A DNA stretch of 64,000 bases, from assembly GCF_946480385.1 (NCBI RefSeq), contig NZ_CAMLJP010000011.1, positions 1 through 64,000 of the forward strand. The letters are read 5' to 3'. The DNA comes from an uncultured Azospirillum sp. GTDB taxonomy: Bacteria; Pseudomonadota; Alphaproteobacteria; Azospirillales; Azospirillaceae. Below the pieces are notes generated by a model. That model was not told the DNA's origin. It saw only the letters and a list, made by a program, of their open reading frames with translations, and did not search any database. The first letter of the stretch is position 1; each line of letters begins with the position of its first letter. Positions 1 through 8,638 of this stretch are shown piece after piece. The position numbers and the translations under genes were made by a program.

Positions 1-227
1 ACCAGGGTGGCGACCGCCGGGTCACGCTGCCACGCGTCCCCCAGCCCGTCGATCGACGGACCGTCCCAGACGGACGCTGGCGACAGAGTCGGGACCAGGA
101 TCTGCTGACAGGGCCAATCGGGATTCTTCGGGTCCTGCGCCCAGCCGGCGGCAGGCAACCCGACGATCACGGCCGTGGCGAGAACCGCGGCGAGGGCGGT
201 TCCGAGGGGAGAGGAACATCGTTGCAT
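1..227 (-). CDS. Secreted protein of unknown function, partial (C-terminus beyond window)
   Basis: An open frame runs from an ATG at 227 to the window edge with no stop. The translation starts MQRCSSPLGTALAAVLATA and continues through a hydrophobic core to an AGWA-Q cleavage-like site, so a Sec signal peptide of about 30 residues is evident. The mature part visible (about 45 residues) contains a PDWPCQQ segment and is rich in Pro, Trp and Asp. I do not recognise the family. It is divergent from the DUF2380/3280-like gene, and small secreted proteins of this kind occur near PQQ-dependent methanol dehydrogenase genes in methylotrophs. That context is recalled and not shown here, because the neighbouring genes lie outside the window. 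Confidence 0.6.
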   Translation of the reverse strand, partial: MQRCSSPLGTALAAVLATAVIVGLPAAGWAQDPKNPDWPCQQILVPTLSPASVWDGPSIDGLGDAWQRDPAVATL

Positions 228-293
228 GGCGAGAATGATGGCCTCGCCAACGATTGGACGCAATCGGAACCGGTGCGCAAAAGGGGATGCCCG

Positions 294-824
294 ATGGATC
301 ATGTGGGGAGGTGGAACGGAGCCGCTATCATCGCACTGATGGCACTGGTTCTGGCGGCATTCGCGGCGGCGGCCCCCGCATCGGCACGGACGCTGGTCCT
401 GGACCTTGAGCTGGAGGACAGCAGCGGCGAGCCCCCGGCCGCGGATCATGCAGAGCGGCTGAAGCGGGTCAGCGCGGAGTTGCGCCATGCGTTGAACGCC
501 AAGGGCTACGATGTGATCGACGATACCGCCACGGCACAGCTGACGGCAAAGCTGGTGCCGACGGGGACGGCGATCCGGTCGTGCAACGGCTGCGAACTGG
601 ACATCGCTCGCGCCGCCGGTGCCGATCTGGTCGTCTACGGCATCGTCCGCAAGATCAGCAGCCTGATCCTGTGGATCGGGCTGGTTGTCGAGGATGTCGC
701 CACCGGGCGTGTGGTGACGACGGCACGCGGCGACATCCGCGGTGACAACGAGACCTCATGGTCGCGCGGCGTCGGCTGGCTGGTCGACCATCGGCTGGCG
801 GAGCATGCGCCGGGAAGACGCTGA
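294..824 (+). CDS. DUF2380/DUF3280-like periplasmic protein
   Basis: A 176-residue protein. The ATG at 294 is preferred over an upstream TTG at 222 because it follows an AAGGGGA-type ribosome site and begins directly before a signal peptide (hydrophobic residues about 12-30, ending APASA-R). The mature part holds TLVLDLELEDSS, a helical segment with two RL(K/R)-type turns, and a pair of close cysteines (CNGCELDIARAAGAD) followed by VVYGIVRKIS. This matches the recalled pattern of DUF2380/DUF3280 proteins, which bind no known ligand and often sit beside quinoprotein dehydrogenase genes. Its function is unknown. It lies 24 bases before the aldolase gene on the same strand and may be co-transcribed with the pterin genes. 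Confidence 0.7.
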   Translation: MDHVGRWNGAAIIALMALVLAAFAAAAPASARTLVLDLELEDSSGEPPAADHAERLKRVSAELRHALNAKGYDVIDDTATAQLTAKLVPTGTAIRSCNGCELDIARAAGADLVVYGIVRKISSLILWIGLVVEDVATGRVVTTARGDIRGDNETSWSRGVGWLVDHRLAEHAPGRR

Positions 825-848
825 GCGGGCGGCGGGGAGGAGCGAGAG

Positions 849-1319
849 ATGCCGGATGAGTCCCAGAGCGGCTACAGCAGCATCATGAATGTCCTGCGGC
901 CACCGCCGCCGCGCACCGCCGCGGTGATGCGCCGGTACGATCTGGTGCTGCGCGACTATGTCGGCGAGTTCCGCATCGGCGTCTGGGATCACGAGAAGAC
1001 CCGGACCCAGCGCGTGCGCGTCAGCCTGACTGTCACCGTCGAGGTGCCGAACCGGCCCTTCGTCGACGACCTCGACGCCGTCGTCTCCTACGAATACCTG
1101 ATCCAGGGGGTCGAGGCCTTCACGCAAAGCCCCCACATCCAGCTTCTGGAGGTTCTGGCCGAAAAGCTGCTGGCGCTGTGCCTGTCGCCGCCGCAGGCGG
1201 TCTTCGCCCGGGTGCAGGTGGAAAAGCTGGAAATCGTCCCCCAGGCGGCCGGTGTCGGGGTGGTGCTGACCGGCGCGCGGGAACCGGAGGCTGCATGGCA
1301 CGGCACATCCTGTTCCTGA
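849..1319 (+). CDS. Dihydroneopterin aldolase family protein
   Basis: A 156-residue FolB-type protein. The aldolase fold is recognised from RYDLVLRDYVGEFRIGVWDHE near residues 29-49 and from the conserved glutamate-rich helix around the HIQLLEVLAEKL segment. The family converts dihydroneopterin to hydroxymethyl-dihydropterin and glycolaldehyde in pterin synthesis. The next genes belong to the tetrahydromethanopterin set of methylotrophs, so this copy probably serves that pathway and not folate; that assignment is inference. Its 3' end overlaps the next gene by 25 bases, which suggests translational coupling. The N-terminal extension of about 28 residues is longer than in the minimal family, and an internal ATG (MRRYDLV) is a possible alternative start. 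Confidence 0.82.
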   Translation: MPDESQSGYSSIMNVLRPPPPRTAAVMRRYDLVLRDYVGEFRIGVWDHEKTRTQRVRVSLTVTVEVPNRPFVDDLDAVVSYEYLIQGVEAFTQSPHIQLLEVLAEKLLALCLSPPQAVFARVQVEKLEIVPQAAGVGVVLTGAREPEAAWHGTSCS

Positions 1320-2680
1320 CCGGCTCGCTGGCGGAAAACCGGCTGCGGCAAGTGTTGGATTCGCTGGGTCCCCTGCCCTTCGAGGCGACCATCGTCAACC
1401 TCGGCGTCAAGGTCGCGGCCCTTGCCACCACGGAGATCGTCCTGCGGCGGCTGGAATCCACGCAGGGGGCCGACCTGATCCTGCTGCCGGGCCGCTTCCG
1501 CGGCGACCTCGACGCTCTCGCCGCGCATTTCGGCACGGCGGTCGAGCGCGGCCCCGACGAGCTTGAGGATCTGCCGCAATTCTTCCAGCGGCAGGCCCGC
1601 CCCCTCGATCTCAGCCGCCACGACACCCGGATCTTTGCAGAGATCGTGGATGCGCCGTCGCGCGACACTGCCGCCATTCTTGCCAAGGCGTCAGAGCTTC
1701 GGCGCGACGGTGCCGACGTCATCGACCTCGGCTGCCTGCCCGACACCCCGTTCCCCCATCTGGAGGAGACTGTCGGCGCGCTGCACGGCGCCGGCTTCGC
1801 CGTCAGCGTCGATTCCCTGAATGCGGACGAATTGCGCCGCGCCACCCGGGCCGGCGCCGATTTTCTGCTCAGCCTGACCGAGGAGACGGTCCATCTCGTC
1901 GACGAGGGGGATGCCGTACCGGTGCTGATCCCCACCACGCCGCAGGATCTCGACAGCTTGGCGCGCGCCATCGACGCCATGAGCAGCCGCGGGCGGCGTT
2001 TCCTGGTCGATCCAATCCTGGAGCCGATCCACCACGGCTTCACCGACTCCCTACTGCGCTACCGCACTGTGCGCGAGCGCTGGCCGGACGCCGAGATCCT
2101 GATGGGCATCGGCAATGTGACCGAGCTGACCGACGCCGATATGCCAGGCGTCACAGCCGTGCTCATGGGCGTGGTGTCGGAACTGCGCATCGGCAACGTG
2201 CTGGCGGTGCAGGTCAGCCCGCATTGTCGGCGTGCCATTCGTGAGTTCGACGTGGCACGGCGCCAGTTCTTCGCCGCCCGTGCGGCGCACAGCATGCCGC
2301 GCGGCTTCGGTACCGGCCTGCTATGCCTGCGCGACCGCCGGCCCTTCGTCCGCAGCGCCGAACAAATCGCGGAGACCGCAGCGCAGATCCGCGATCCCAA
2401 TTACCGCGTGGAGGTCAGCGCCGAGGGCATCCATCTCTACAATCGCGACGGCCACCATCGCGCCACCGATCCCTTCGACCTGTTCCCTCGCCTCGATCCG
2501 GGCATCGACGCCGGTCATGCCTTTTACCTTGGGGTTGAGATGGCGCGGGCGCAGATCGCTTGGCAACTCGGCAAACGCTATGCGCAAGACAGCGAATTGC
2601 GCTGGGGCGTGGCAACCGATGAGCCGCAGGACGATCCCACCGGCTTCCACGCCATCGGCCCGACCAAGCGAAGCGGCTGA
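1295..2680 (+). CDS. Dihydropteroate synthase-like protein (DUF6513), tetrahydromethanopterin biosynthesis
   Basis: A 461-residue protein. The ATG at 1295 gives the family start MARHILFLTGSLAE; it overlaps the preceding aldolase gene. An N-terminal domain of about 150 residues precedes a TIM-barrel dihydropteroate-synthase-like domain with GADVIDLGCLPDTPF and AVSVDSLN motifs (roughly residues 140-180), a LIPTTP strand, and a MGIGNVTELTDADM segment near residue 270. In methylotrophs this two-domain protein is found with DUF447 and the tetrahydromethanopterin genes and is thought to join the pterin to its aromatic arm. Whether it performs a true pteroate-synthase reaction is inferred from the family. 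It is four bases upstream of the DUF447 gene. Confidence 0.85.
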   Translation: MARHILFLTGSLAENRLRQVLDSLGPLPFEATIVNLGVKVAALATTEIVLRRLESTQGADLILLPGRFRGDLDALAAHFGTAVERGPDELEDLPQFFQRQARPLDLSRHDTRIFAEIVDAPSRDTAAILAKASELRRDGADVIDLGCLPDTPFPHLEETVGALHGAGFAVSVDSLNADELRRATRAGADFLLSLTEETVHLVDEGDAVPVLIPTTPQDLDSLARAIDAMSSRGRRFLVDPILEPIHHGFTDSLLRYRTVRERWPDAEILMGIGNVTELTDADMPGVTAVLMGVVSELRIGNVLAVQVSPHCRRAIREFDVARRQFFAARAAHSMPRGFGTGLLCLRDRRPFVRSAEQIAETAAQIRDPNYRVEVSAEGIHLYNRDGHHRATDPFDLFPRLDPGIDAGHAFYLGVEMARAQIAWQLGKRYAQDSELRWGVATDEPQDDPTGFHAIGPTKRSG

Positions 2681-2683
2681 GCC

Positions 2684-3268
2684 ATGCCCCTGATCCGCGA
2701 GACCATCATCACTACCACCGACGAAGACGGGCAGCCCCATGTGGCGCCGATGGGGGTGACGGTGGAGCCGGACGGCGAGCGCGAGCGCTTCATCCTGGCC
2801 CCATTCCGGCCGTCGCGGACGCTGGACAATCTGCTGGCCCGGCGCTGTGCCGTCGTCAACCACACCGACGATGTGCGGGTCTTCGCCGGCTGCATCAGCG
2901 GGCGCCGCCGCGACTGGCCGACCGTTCCGGCGGAGCGGATCGACGCGCCACGTCTGGCCGGCTGCCTGTCGCACGAGGAAATCACCGTCGAGGAAGTGGA
3001 GGACGATCCGGTTCGCCCGCGCTTCCATTGCCGCGCCATCCATGCTGCCACGCATGCCCGCTTCCGCGGCTTCAACCGGGCGCAGGCGGCCGTGATCGAG
3101 GCGGCGATCCTGGTCAGCCGGCTGCACATGCTTCCCATGGACAAGATCGCGCGGGAGTCCGACTATCTGTCCATCGCCATCGGCAAGACCGCCGGCCCGC
3201 ATGAGCTGGAAGCCTGGGATTGGCTGATGGCCCGCATCGCCGCTCACCGCGCGGGGGAGGACACATGA
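2684..3268 (+). CDS. DUF447 family protein (methanopterin gene cluster)
   Basis: A 194-residue protein starting MPLIRETIITTTDEDG, which fits the start of DUF447. This family has a split-barrel flavin-reductase-like fold and is encoded with tetrahydromethanopterin genes in methylotrophs and archaea. Visible conserved segments are HVAPMGV (about residue 21), ILAPFRPSRTLDNL and CAVVNHTDDVRVFAGC, with a helical C-terminal half containing a HARFRGFNRAQAAVIEA segment. The exact reaction has not been established as far as I know. The stop overlaps the start of the next gene as ATGA, so the two are translationally coupled. Confidence 0.85.
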   Translation: MPLIRETIITTTDEDGQPHVAPMGVTVEPDGERERFILAPFRPSRTLDNLLARRCAVVNHTDDVRVFAGCISGRRRDWPTVPAERIDAPRLAGCLSHEEITVEEVEDDPVRPRFHCRAIHAATHARFRGFNRAQAAVIEAAILVSRLHMLPMDKIARESDYLSIAIGKTAGPHELEAWDWLMARIAAHRAGEDT

Positions 3269-4002
3269 CCGGATGGCTGGCCAGCGTCGCGGACGCGGCG
3301 GAAATCTCCCTGGTCCTGCCGGCGGGACCCGACATCCTGGACCTGAAGGATCCCGCCGCAGGAGCGCTCGGCGCCTGGGATCCGAAGGATATCGCCCTGG
3401 TGGTCGGGGACATGGCAAATATTCCAGGGCGGCCAAGGCTGAGCGCCACCATCGGCGACCAGCCGATGCGGCCCGACGCCGTGGTGCCGGCGGCGCGCCG
3501 GATTGCCGAAGCCGGCGTGGATTTCGTCAAGATCGGCTTCGCACCCGATGGCGCGCCCGACCGCTGCATCGACGCGCTGGCACCGCTGGCGGCGGAGGGG
3601 GCCAAGCTGATCGCCGTGCTCTTCGCCGACCTGTGGCCCAGCGACCCCTGCTGTCTGCCGATCGACAGGCTGGCCGCCGCCGGATTTCGCGGGGCGATGC
3701 TCGACACCGCCGGCAAGCGCCATGGCCTGCGCCACCACTGGCAGGATGACCAGTTGGGCTCCTTCGTGTGCTGCGCGCGGGCACACCGGCTACTGACAGG
3801 GCTGGCCGGGTCGCTGCGGGTCGCAGACATCCCGGCCCTGAAGGCCCTGTCGCCCGACTATCTCGGCTTCCGCGGCGCACTGTGCGGCGGGGAGCGGACC
3901 GCCGGCATCGACCCGCAGGCGGTCTCAAAAGTCGCCGCCTGCATGGCCGGGTTGCCGATGGCTACTCCGCCGCCTCGGCAACCTGAGCCCGTTCGATCTT
4001 GA
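3265..4002 (+). CDS. (5-formylfuran-3-yl)methyl phosphate synthase-like protein (MfnB/DUF556)
   Basis: A 245-residue TIM-barrel protein. The ATG at 3265 overlaps the DUF447 stop and sits behind GGGGGAGG. Family markers are DLKDPAAGALGAWD near residue 26 (first catalytic lysine region) and VDFVKIGF near residue 85 (second lysine). MfnB condenses two glyceraldehyde-3-phosphates to the furan precursor of methanofuran; methylotrophs use a related methylofuran. With the three preceding genes this makes a C1-carrier cofactor set. Its 3' end overlaps the convergent fdhA gene by 41 bases, which is unusual for two well-conserved genes. Confidence 0.85.
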   Translation: MTGWLASVADAAEISLVLPAGPDILDLKDPAAGALGAWDPKDIALVVGDMANIPGRPRLSATIGDQPMRPDAVVPAARRIAEAGVDFVKIGFAPDGAPDRCIDALAPLAAEGAKLIAVLFADLWPSDPCCLPIDRLAAAGFRGAMLDTAGKRHGLRHHWQDDQLGSFVCCARAHRLLTGLAGSLRVADIPALKALSPDYLGFRGALCGGERTAGIDPQAVSKVAACMAGLPMATPPPRQPEPVRS

Positions 4003-6733
4003 TCGCGCAGTATTTGAACTCCGGGATCTTACCGAACGGGTCGAGCTGCGGGTTGGTCAGCACGTTCGCCGCGGCTTCCGCGTAGGCGAAGGGGATGAAG
4101 ACCAGCCCCACCGGCATGCGGTCGTCGATGCGCGCCTTCAGACGGATCGTGCCGCGGCGGCTCGACACCAGCATATAGTCGCCGCTCCTCATCCCGGCGC
4201 GGGTGAGGTCGTGCGGAGAGACATAGGCGACCGCCTCCGGTTCCACCGCATCCAGCACGCTCGACCGCCGGGTCATCGACCCGGTGTGCCAATGCTCCAG
4301 CTGACGGCCGGTGGTGAGCACCAGCGGGTAGTCGAGATCCGGCGTCTCCGCCGGGTTGATCGGCCGCGCCGGCACGAAGCGCCCGCGCCCGGTCTTGGTC
4401 GGGAAGCCGTTGCCGAAGACGATATCGTGGCCTGGCTGGTCGGGACTATCGACCGGATAGGTGACGGAGCCCTCGCGCTCCACCCGCTCCCAGGTGATGT
4501 TGGCGAGCGACGGCATGGCGCCGACCATCTCCGCGAACACCTCCGACACATGAGTGTAGTTCCAGTTCAGGCCCAGCCCGCGCGCCATGTCCTGGATGAT
4601 CCACAGATCCTGACGTGCTTCGCCCGGCATCGGCACCGCCGCGCGGCCCATCTGGACCTGACGGTTGGTGTTGATGACCGTGCCGTCCTTCTCAGGCCAG
4701 GCGGAGGCAGGCAGCACCACGTCGGCGTATTTCGCCGTCTCGGTCAGGAAGATGTCCTGCACCACCAGATGATCGAGCATGGCCAGCGCCTCGCGGGCGT
4801 GGGTCACGTCCGGATCGGACATCGCCGGGTTCTCGCCCTCGATATAGAGGCCCTTGATCCGGCCGTCATGGATGGCATCCATGATCTCGACCACGGTCAG
4901 GCCGCGCTTGCCGTCCAGCTTGGTGCCCCAGTAGTTCTCGTAGAAGGACTGGACCTCCGGATCCTCCACCGACTTGTAGTCGGGGTAGAACATCGGGATC
5001 AGGCCGGCGTCGGACGCGCCCTGAACGTTGTTCTGGCCGCGCAGCGGGTGCAGGCCGGTGCCGGGGCGGCCGATCTGGCCAGTGACCAGCGACAGCGCGA
5101 TCAGGCAGCGGCTGTTGTCGGTGCCGTGGATGTGCTGCGACACGCCCATGCCCCAGAAGATGATCGACGCCTTGGACCGGGCGAACAGACGCGCAACCGT
5201 GCGCAGGGTGGTGGCCGGGATGCCGCAGACCTTCTCCATCTCCTCCGGCGGGTAATCCTTGACCGTCTCGGCCAGCGCCTCGAAGTCCTCGGTGTTGGCC
5301 TGGACATACTGGCGGTCGTACAGCCCCTCCGCGATGATGGTGTGGAGGATGGCGTTCAGCATCGCCACGTCGCGACCCGGCGTGAACTGCAGCATGTGCG
5401 TGGCATGGCGCGCCATCGCCAGCCCGCGCGGATCCATGACGATCAGCTTCGCTCCGCGTTCCGCCGCGTTCTTGAAGAAGGTCGCGGCGACGGGATGGTT
5501 CTCCGTCGGGTTGGCGCCGATGATGACGATGACCTCGGCATCCTCCGCCGCCATGAAGGGGGCAGACACCGCCCCCGACCCGACGCCCTCGATCAGCGCC
5601 GCCACCGACGAGGCGTGGCAGAGCCGCGTGCAGTGGTCGACGTTGTTGGTGCCGAAACCGGTGCGGACCAGCTTCTGGAACAGGTAGGCCTCTTCGTTCG
5701 ACCCCTTGGCCGACCCGAAGCCGGCCAGCGCATTGCCACCGCGCTCGTCGCGGATCTTGCGCAGGCCCCCGGCCGCCACCGCCAGCGCCTCATCCCAGGT
5801 CGCTTCGCGGAAATGGGTGAAGGGGTTCATCGGGTCGATGTCGACGTCGTGCTTGGACACGCCCTCCTTGCGGATCAGCGGCACGGTCAGCCGGTCGCCG
5901 TGATGGGCGTAATCGAAGCCGAAGCGGCCCTTGACGCAGAGCCGGTTCTGGTTCGACGGGCCGTCGCGGCCGTCGACGGCGACGATCTTGTTGTCCTTGA
6001 TCTTGTAGGTCAGCTGGCAGCCGACGCCGCAATAGGGGCAGACCGAGTCGACCTCGCGGTCGGGGGCGTTGGTGTAGACGCCCTGCTGGTCCACCAGGGT
6101 CGCCGGCATCAGCGCGCCGGTCGGGCAGGCCTGCACGCATTCGCCGCAGGCCACGCAGGTGGACTGGCCCATCGGGTCATCGAAGTCGAAGACGATCTTT
6201 TCCAGATGCCCGCGCGCCGCCATGCCGATGACGTCGTTGACCTGGACCTCGCGGCAGGCGCGGACGCACAGGTTGCAGTGGATGCAGGCGTCGAGCTGGA
6301 CCGCCATCGCCGGATGCGACATGTCGTCGGTCTTAGTCGGCCGGTCCACGGTGGGGAAGCGGCTGCCGGCGATCTCGACCTTGTCGGTCCATTTCCAGAA
6401 GGTGGAGTTGGGGTCGTGGGCGGTCTCCCGCTCCGGCTGGTCAGCCAGAAGCAGTTCGAAGACCAGCTTGCGCGACGCCTTGGCCCGTTCCGACGCGGTG
6501 CGCACCGTCATGCCGGGCTTGGGCTTGCGGATACAGGAGGCGGCGAGCACACGCTCGCCCTCGATCTCCACCATGCATGCGCGGCAATTGCCGTCCGGGC
6601 GGTACCCCGGTTCCGGCCGGTGGCAGAGATGCGGGATCTCAGTGCCCACACGGGTGGCGACCTGCCAGATCGTCTCGCCGTTCCGTGCCGTGACCTCGGA
6701 ACCGTCCAGGGTGAAAGTGATGCCGTTGGACAT
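3962..6733 (-). CDS. fdhA: NAD-dependent formate dehydrogenase, molybdenum catalytic (alpha) subunit
   Basis: A 923-residue catalytic subunit that oxidises formate to CO2 in the cytoplasm. The start MSNGITFTLDG at 6733 follows AAGGAGAC. In order it has an N-terminal [2Fe-2S] ferredoxin domain (C37, C50, C53, C67), two CxxCxxCxxxC [4Fe-4S] sets (C150-C160 and C193-C203), and the molybdopterin oxidoreductase domain opening with C232, C235, C239 and C266. The active-site segment reads TRLCHASS, so Cys372 takes the molybdenum-ligand position; this enzyme is not selenocysteine-dependent. Domain order and length match Fdh1-type enzymes of methylotrophs and FdsA. It lies 10 bases downstream of fdhB in the same transcription direction as the cbb genes. 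Confidence 0.95.
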   Translation of the reverse strand: MSNGITFTLDGSEVTARNGETIWQVATRVGTEIPHLCHRPEPGYRPDGNCRACMVEIEGERVLAASCIRKPKPGMTVRTASERAKASRKLVFELLLADQPERETAHDPNSTFWKWTDKVEIAGSRFPTVDRPTKTDDMSHPAMAVQLDACIHCNLCVRACREVQVNDVIGMAARGHLEKIVFDFDDPMGQSTCVACGECVQACPTGALMPATLVDQQGVYTNAPDREVDSVCPYCGVGCQLTYKIKDNKIVAVDGRDGPSNQNRLCVKGRFGFDYAHHGDRLTVPLIRKEGVSKHDVDIDPMNPFTHFREATWDEALAVAAGGLRKIRDERGGNALAGFGSAKGSNEEAYLFQKLVRTGFGTNNVDHCTRLCHASSVAALIEGVGSGAVSAPFMAAEDAEVIVIIGANPTENHPVAATFFKNAAERGAKLIVMDPRGLAMARHATHMLQFTPGRDVAMLNAILHTIIAEGLYDRQYVQANTEDFEALAETVKDYPPEEMEKVCGIPATTLRTVARLFARSKASIIFWGMGVSQHIHGTDNSRCLIALSLVTGQIGRPGTGLHPLRGQNNVQGASDAGLIPMFYPDYKSVEDPEVQSFYENYWGTKLDGKRGLTVVEIMDAIHDGRIKGLYIEGENPAMSDPDVTHAREALAMLDHLVVQDIFLTETAKYADVVLPASAWPEKDGTVINTNRQVQMGRAAVPMPGEARQDLWIIQDMARGLGLNWNYTHVSEVFAEMVGAMPSLANITWERVEREGSVTYPVDSPDQPGHDIVFGNGFPTKTGRGRFVPARPINPAETPDLDYPLVLTTGRQLEHWHTGSMTRRSSVLDAVEPEAVAYVSPHDLTRAGMRSGDYMLVSSRRGTIRLKARIDDRMPVGLVFIPFAYAEAAANVLTNPQLDPFGKIPEFKYCAIKIERAQVAEAAE

Positions 6734-6743
6734 GTCGGTCTCC

Positions 6744-8519
6744 TTACCCCTGCGACCCGGTTGCGCCCTGGGCAGTGCCCTGGCGCGACACGAAGTCCTC
6801 ACGGAAATGCTTCATCACCAGCTTGATCGGATTCATCGCCGCCTGCCCCAGGCCGCAGATCGAGGCATCGCCCATGACGGTGGCGAGCGCCGTCAACAGT
6901 TCCTCGTCCCATTCCGGCTCGCTGATCAGGCGCACGGCCTTCTCGGTGCCGACGCGGCAGGGGGTGCATTGGCCGCAGCTCTCGTCCTCGAAGAATTTCA
7001 GCAGGTTGAGTGCCACGTCGCGCATGTTGTCCTTGTCAGACAGCACGACGACGGCGGCCGAGCCGATGAAGGAGCCGTGCGGTTCCAGCGTGCCGAAATC
7101 GAGCGGGATGTTTGCCATCGATGCCGGCAGGATGCCGCCGGATGGGCCGCCGGGCAGATAGCCCTTCAGCGTGTGGCCGTCGGCCATGCCGCCGCAATAC
7201 TGGTCGATCAGTTCCAGCAGGGTGATGCCGGCAGGAGCCAGCTTGACCCCCGGTTCCTTCACCCGGCCGGAGACCGAGAAGGTGCGCAGTCCCTTGCGCC
7301 CGTTCGCTCCGTGGCTGGCGAACCAGGACCCGCCCTTCTCCAGGATTTCGCGGACCCAGAACACCGTCTCGATGTTGTTGATCAGGGTCGGGCGACCGAA
7401 CAGGCCGACCACCGACGGGAAGGGCGGCTTGTGGCGCGGCAGGCCGCGCTTGCCCTCGATGCTTTCCAGCATCGCCGATTCCTCGCCGCAGATGTAGGCG
7501 CCGGCACCGCGCCGCAGATGGATGCGGGTGTGGCGAGCGAGACCGGCGGCCTCGACCTTCGGGATCTCGCGCAGCAGGATTTCCCGGCATTGCGGGTATT
7601 CATCGCGCAGGTAGATGTAGACGTCCGTCGCCTCGACCGTCCAGGCGCCGATCAGCATCCCTTCCAGGAAGCGGTGCGGGTCGCGCTCCAGATGGAAGCG
7701 GTCCTTGAAGGTGCCGGGCTCGCCCTCGTCGCCGTTGATCGCCATCATGCGCGGCCCCGGCTCCGCCCGGACGTAGCGCCATTTCAGGCCGGTGGGGAAG
7801 CCGGCGCCGCCCAGGCCGCGGATGCTGGAATCCTCCAGCATCTTCAGCACGGCATCGACGTCGCGCGCACCATCCAGGCATTCGGCCAGCATCTTGTAGC
7901 CGCCGCCGCGGATATACTCGTCGAAGCCTAGATAGTCGGGGATATCGGGGTGAACATGGCCGTGGGCGACGGCGTCGAGCACGCTGTCGACCGTTGCGTT
8001 CTCGTGCGGGGCGTGGCCGATCGCCACGACGGGCGCGTTGTTGCAGCCGCCCATGCAGGGCGCGCGCACCACGCGGACCTCGCTCTCGTCGACGCCCGCC
8101 TTCAGCGCATCGTGGAGCTGCTCGGCCCCGGCGAGCGCGCAGCTCAGCGAGTCGCAGACACGGATGGTAAGCTTCGGCGGTGCCGGCTCGCCGTCCATCA
8201 CGATGTCGAAGTGGGCGTAGAAGGACGCGACCTCGAACACCTCGACCAGCGCCAGCCGCATCTCCCTCGCCAGTGCGGCGAGGTGACGGGCATGCAGGCA
8301 GCCGTAATGGTCCTGCAGTAGGTGGAGATGTTCGATCAGCAGGTCGGCCTGACGGGAGCGGTCGCCGAGAAGCGCCCGCACCTCCTCAAGGCTGACGGGA
8401 TCGACCTGGCGGCCCTTCTGCTGGTCGCGCGTCTTGCGGCGGCCGGAGCCGGGATGGATGCTGCGGGCAGGAACGCCGCCGGGCGGCGTCGCGCTGATGA
8501 TCGGTGGGAATGCGGTCAC
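6744..8519 (-). CDS. fdhB: NAD-dependent formate dehydrogenase, fused NuoE/NuoF-type (beta) subunit
   Basis: A diaphorase subunit that passes electrons from the catalytic subunit to NAD+. From the GTG at 8519 it is 591 residues. The N-terminal third is a NuoE-like thioredoxin fold with C122, C127, C155 and C159 for [2Fe-2S]. The remainder is NuoF-like: an IRGLGGAGFPTGLKWR FMN/NADH segment, NGDEGEPGTFKDR, and a [4Fe-4S] set in ESCGQCTPCR plus a later SICGLG cysteine. The fused architecture is that of Methylobacterium Fdh1 beta. An in-frame ATG at 8612 is possible, but the added 31 residues look unlike the family and would cover a GTATAC-centred promoter element. It begins 119 bases after cbbZ. 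Confidence 0.93.
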   Translation of the reverse strand: MTAFPPIISATPPGGVPARSIHPGSGRRKTRDQQKGRQVDPVSLEEVRALLGDRSRQADLLIEHLHLLQDHYGCLHARHLAALAREMRLALVEVFEVASFYAHFDIVMDGEPAPPKLTIRVCDSLSCALAGAEQLHDALKAGVDESEVRVVRAPCMGGCNNAPVVAIGHAPHENATVDSVLDAVAHGHVHPDIPDYLGFDEYIRGGGYKMLAECLDGARDVDAVLKMLEDSSIRGLGGAGFPTGLKWRYVRAEPGPRMMAINGDEGEPGTFKDRFHLERDPHRFLEGMLIGAWTVEATDVYIYLRDEYPQCREILLREIPKVEAAGLARHTRIHLRRGAGAYICGEESAMLESIEGKRGLPRHKPPFPSVVGLFGRPTLINNIETVFWVREILEKGGSWFASHGANGRKGLRTFSVSGRVKEPGVKLAPAGITLLELIDQYCGGMADGHTLKGYLPGGPSGGILPASMANIPLDFGTLEPHGSFIGSAAVVVLSDKDNMRDVALNLLKFFEDESCGQCTPCRVGTEKAVRLISEPEWDEELLTALATVMGDASICGLGQAAMNPIKLVMKHFREDFVSRQGTAQGATGSQG

Positions 8520-8576
8520 GGCGGTTCTGGCCTCTGCTGGATGGTCCGCGCTTCTGGTTGTCGCGATCCCAAGTTC

Positions 8577-8599
8577 CTGGTGTCTCGTATACCAGATGC
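8577..8599. promoter_or_regulatory. Candidate GTATAC-centred operator between cbbZ and fdhB
   Basis: The sequence CCTGGTGTCTCGTATACCAG contains the palindromic core GTATAC and flanking CTGGT/ACCAG arms. FadR-type GntR regulators often bind TGGTATACCA-like sites. It lies between the cbbZ stop (8639) and the preferred fdhB start (8519), where an internal promoter could sit. No GntR gene is in the window, so the regulator is unknown and the assignment is weak. Confidence 0.3.
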
Positions 8600-8638
8600 C
8601 ACGATAACGCATCTGCTGCTGAAAGTCAGCATTCTAAA

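Noticed and set aside
4211..6826. An 871-codon open frame on the plus strand
   Set aside because: It is antisense to fdhA with all its cysteine motifs intact on the minus strand; shadow composition.
8519..8612. Extended N-terminus of fdhB from the ATG at 8612
   Set aside because: The extra residues do not resemble related subunits and would place a palindromic promoter element inside the coding region; kept as an alternative.
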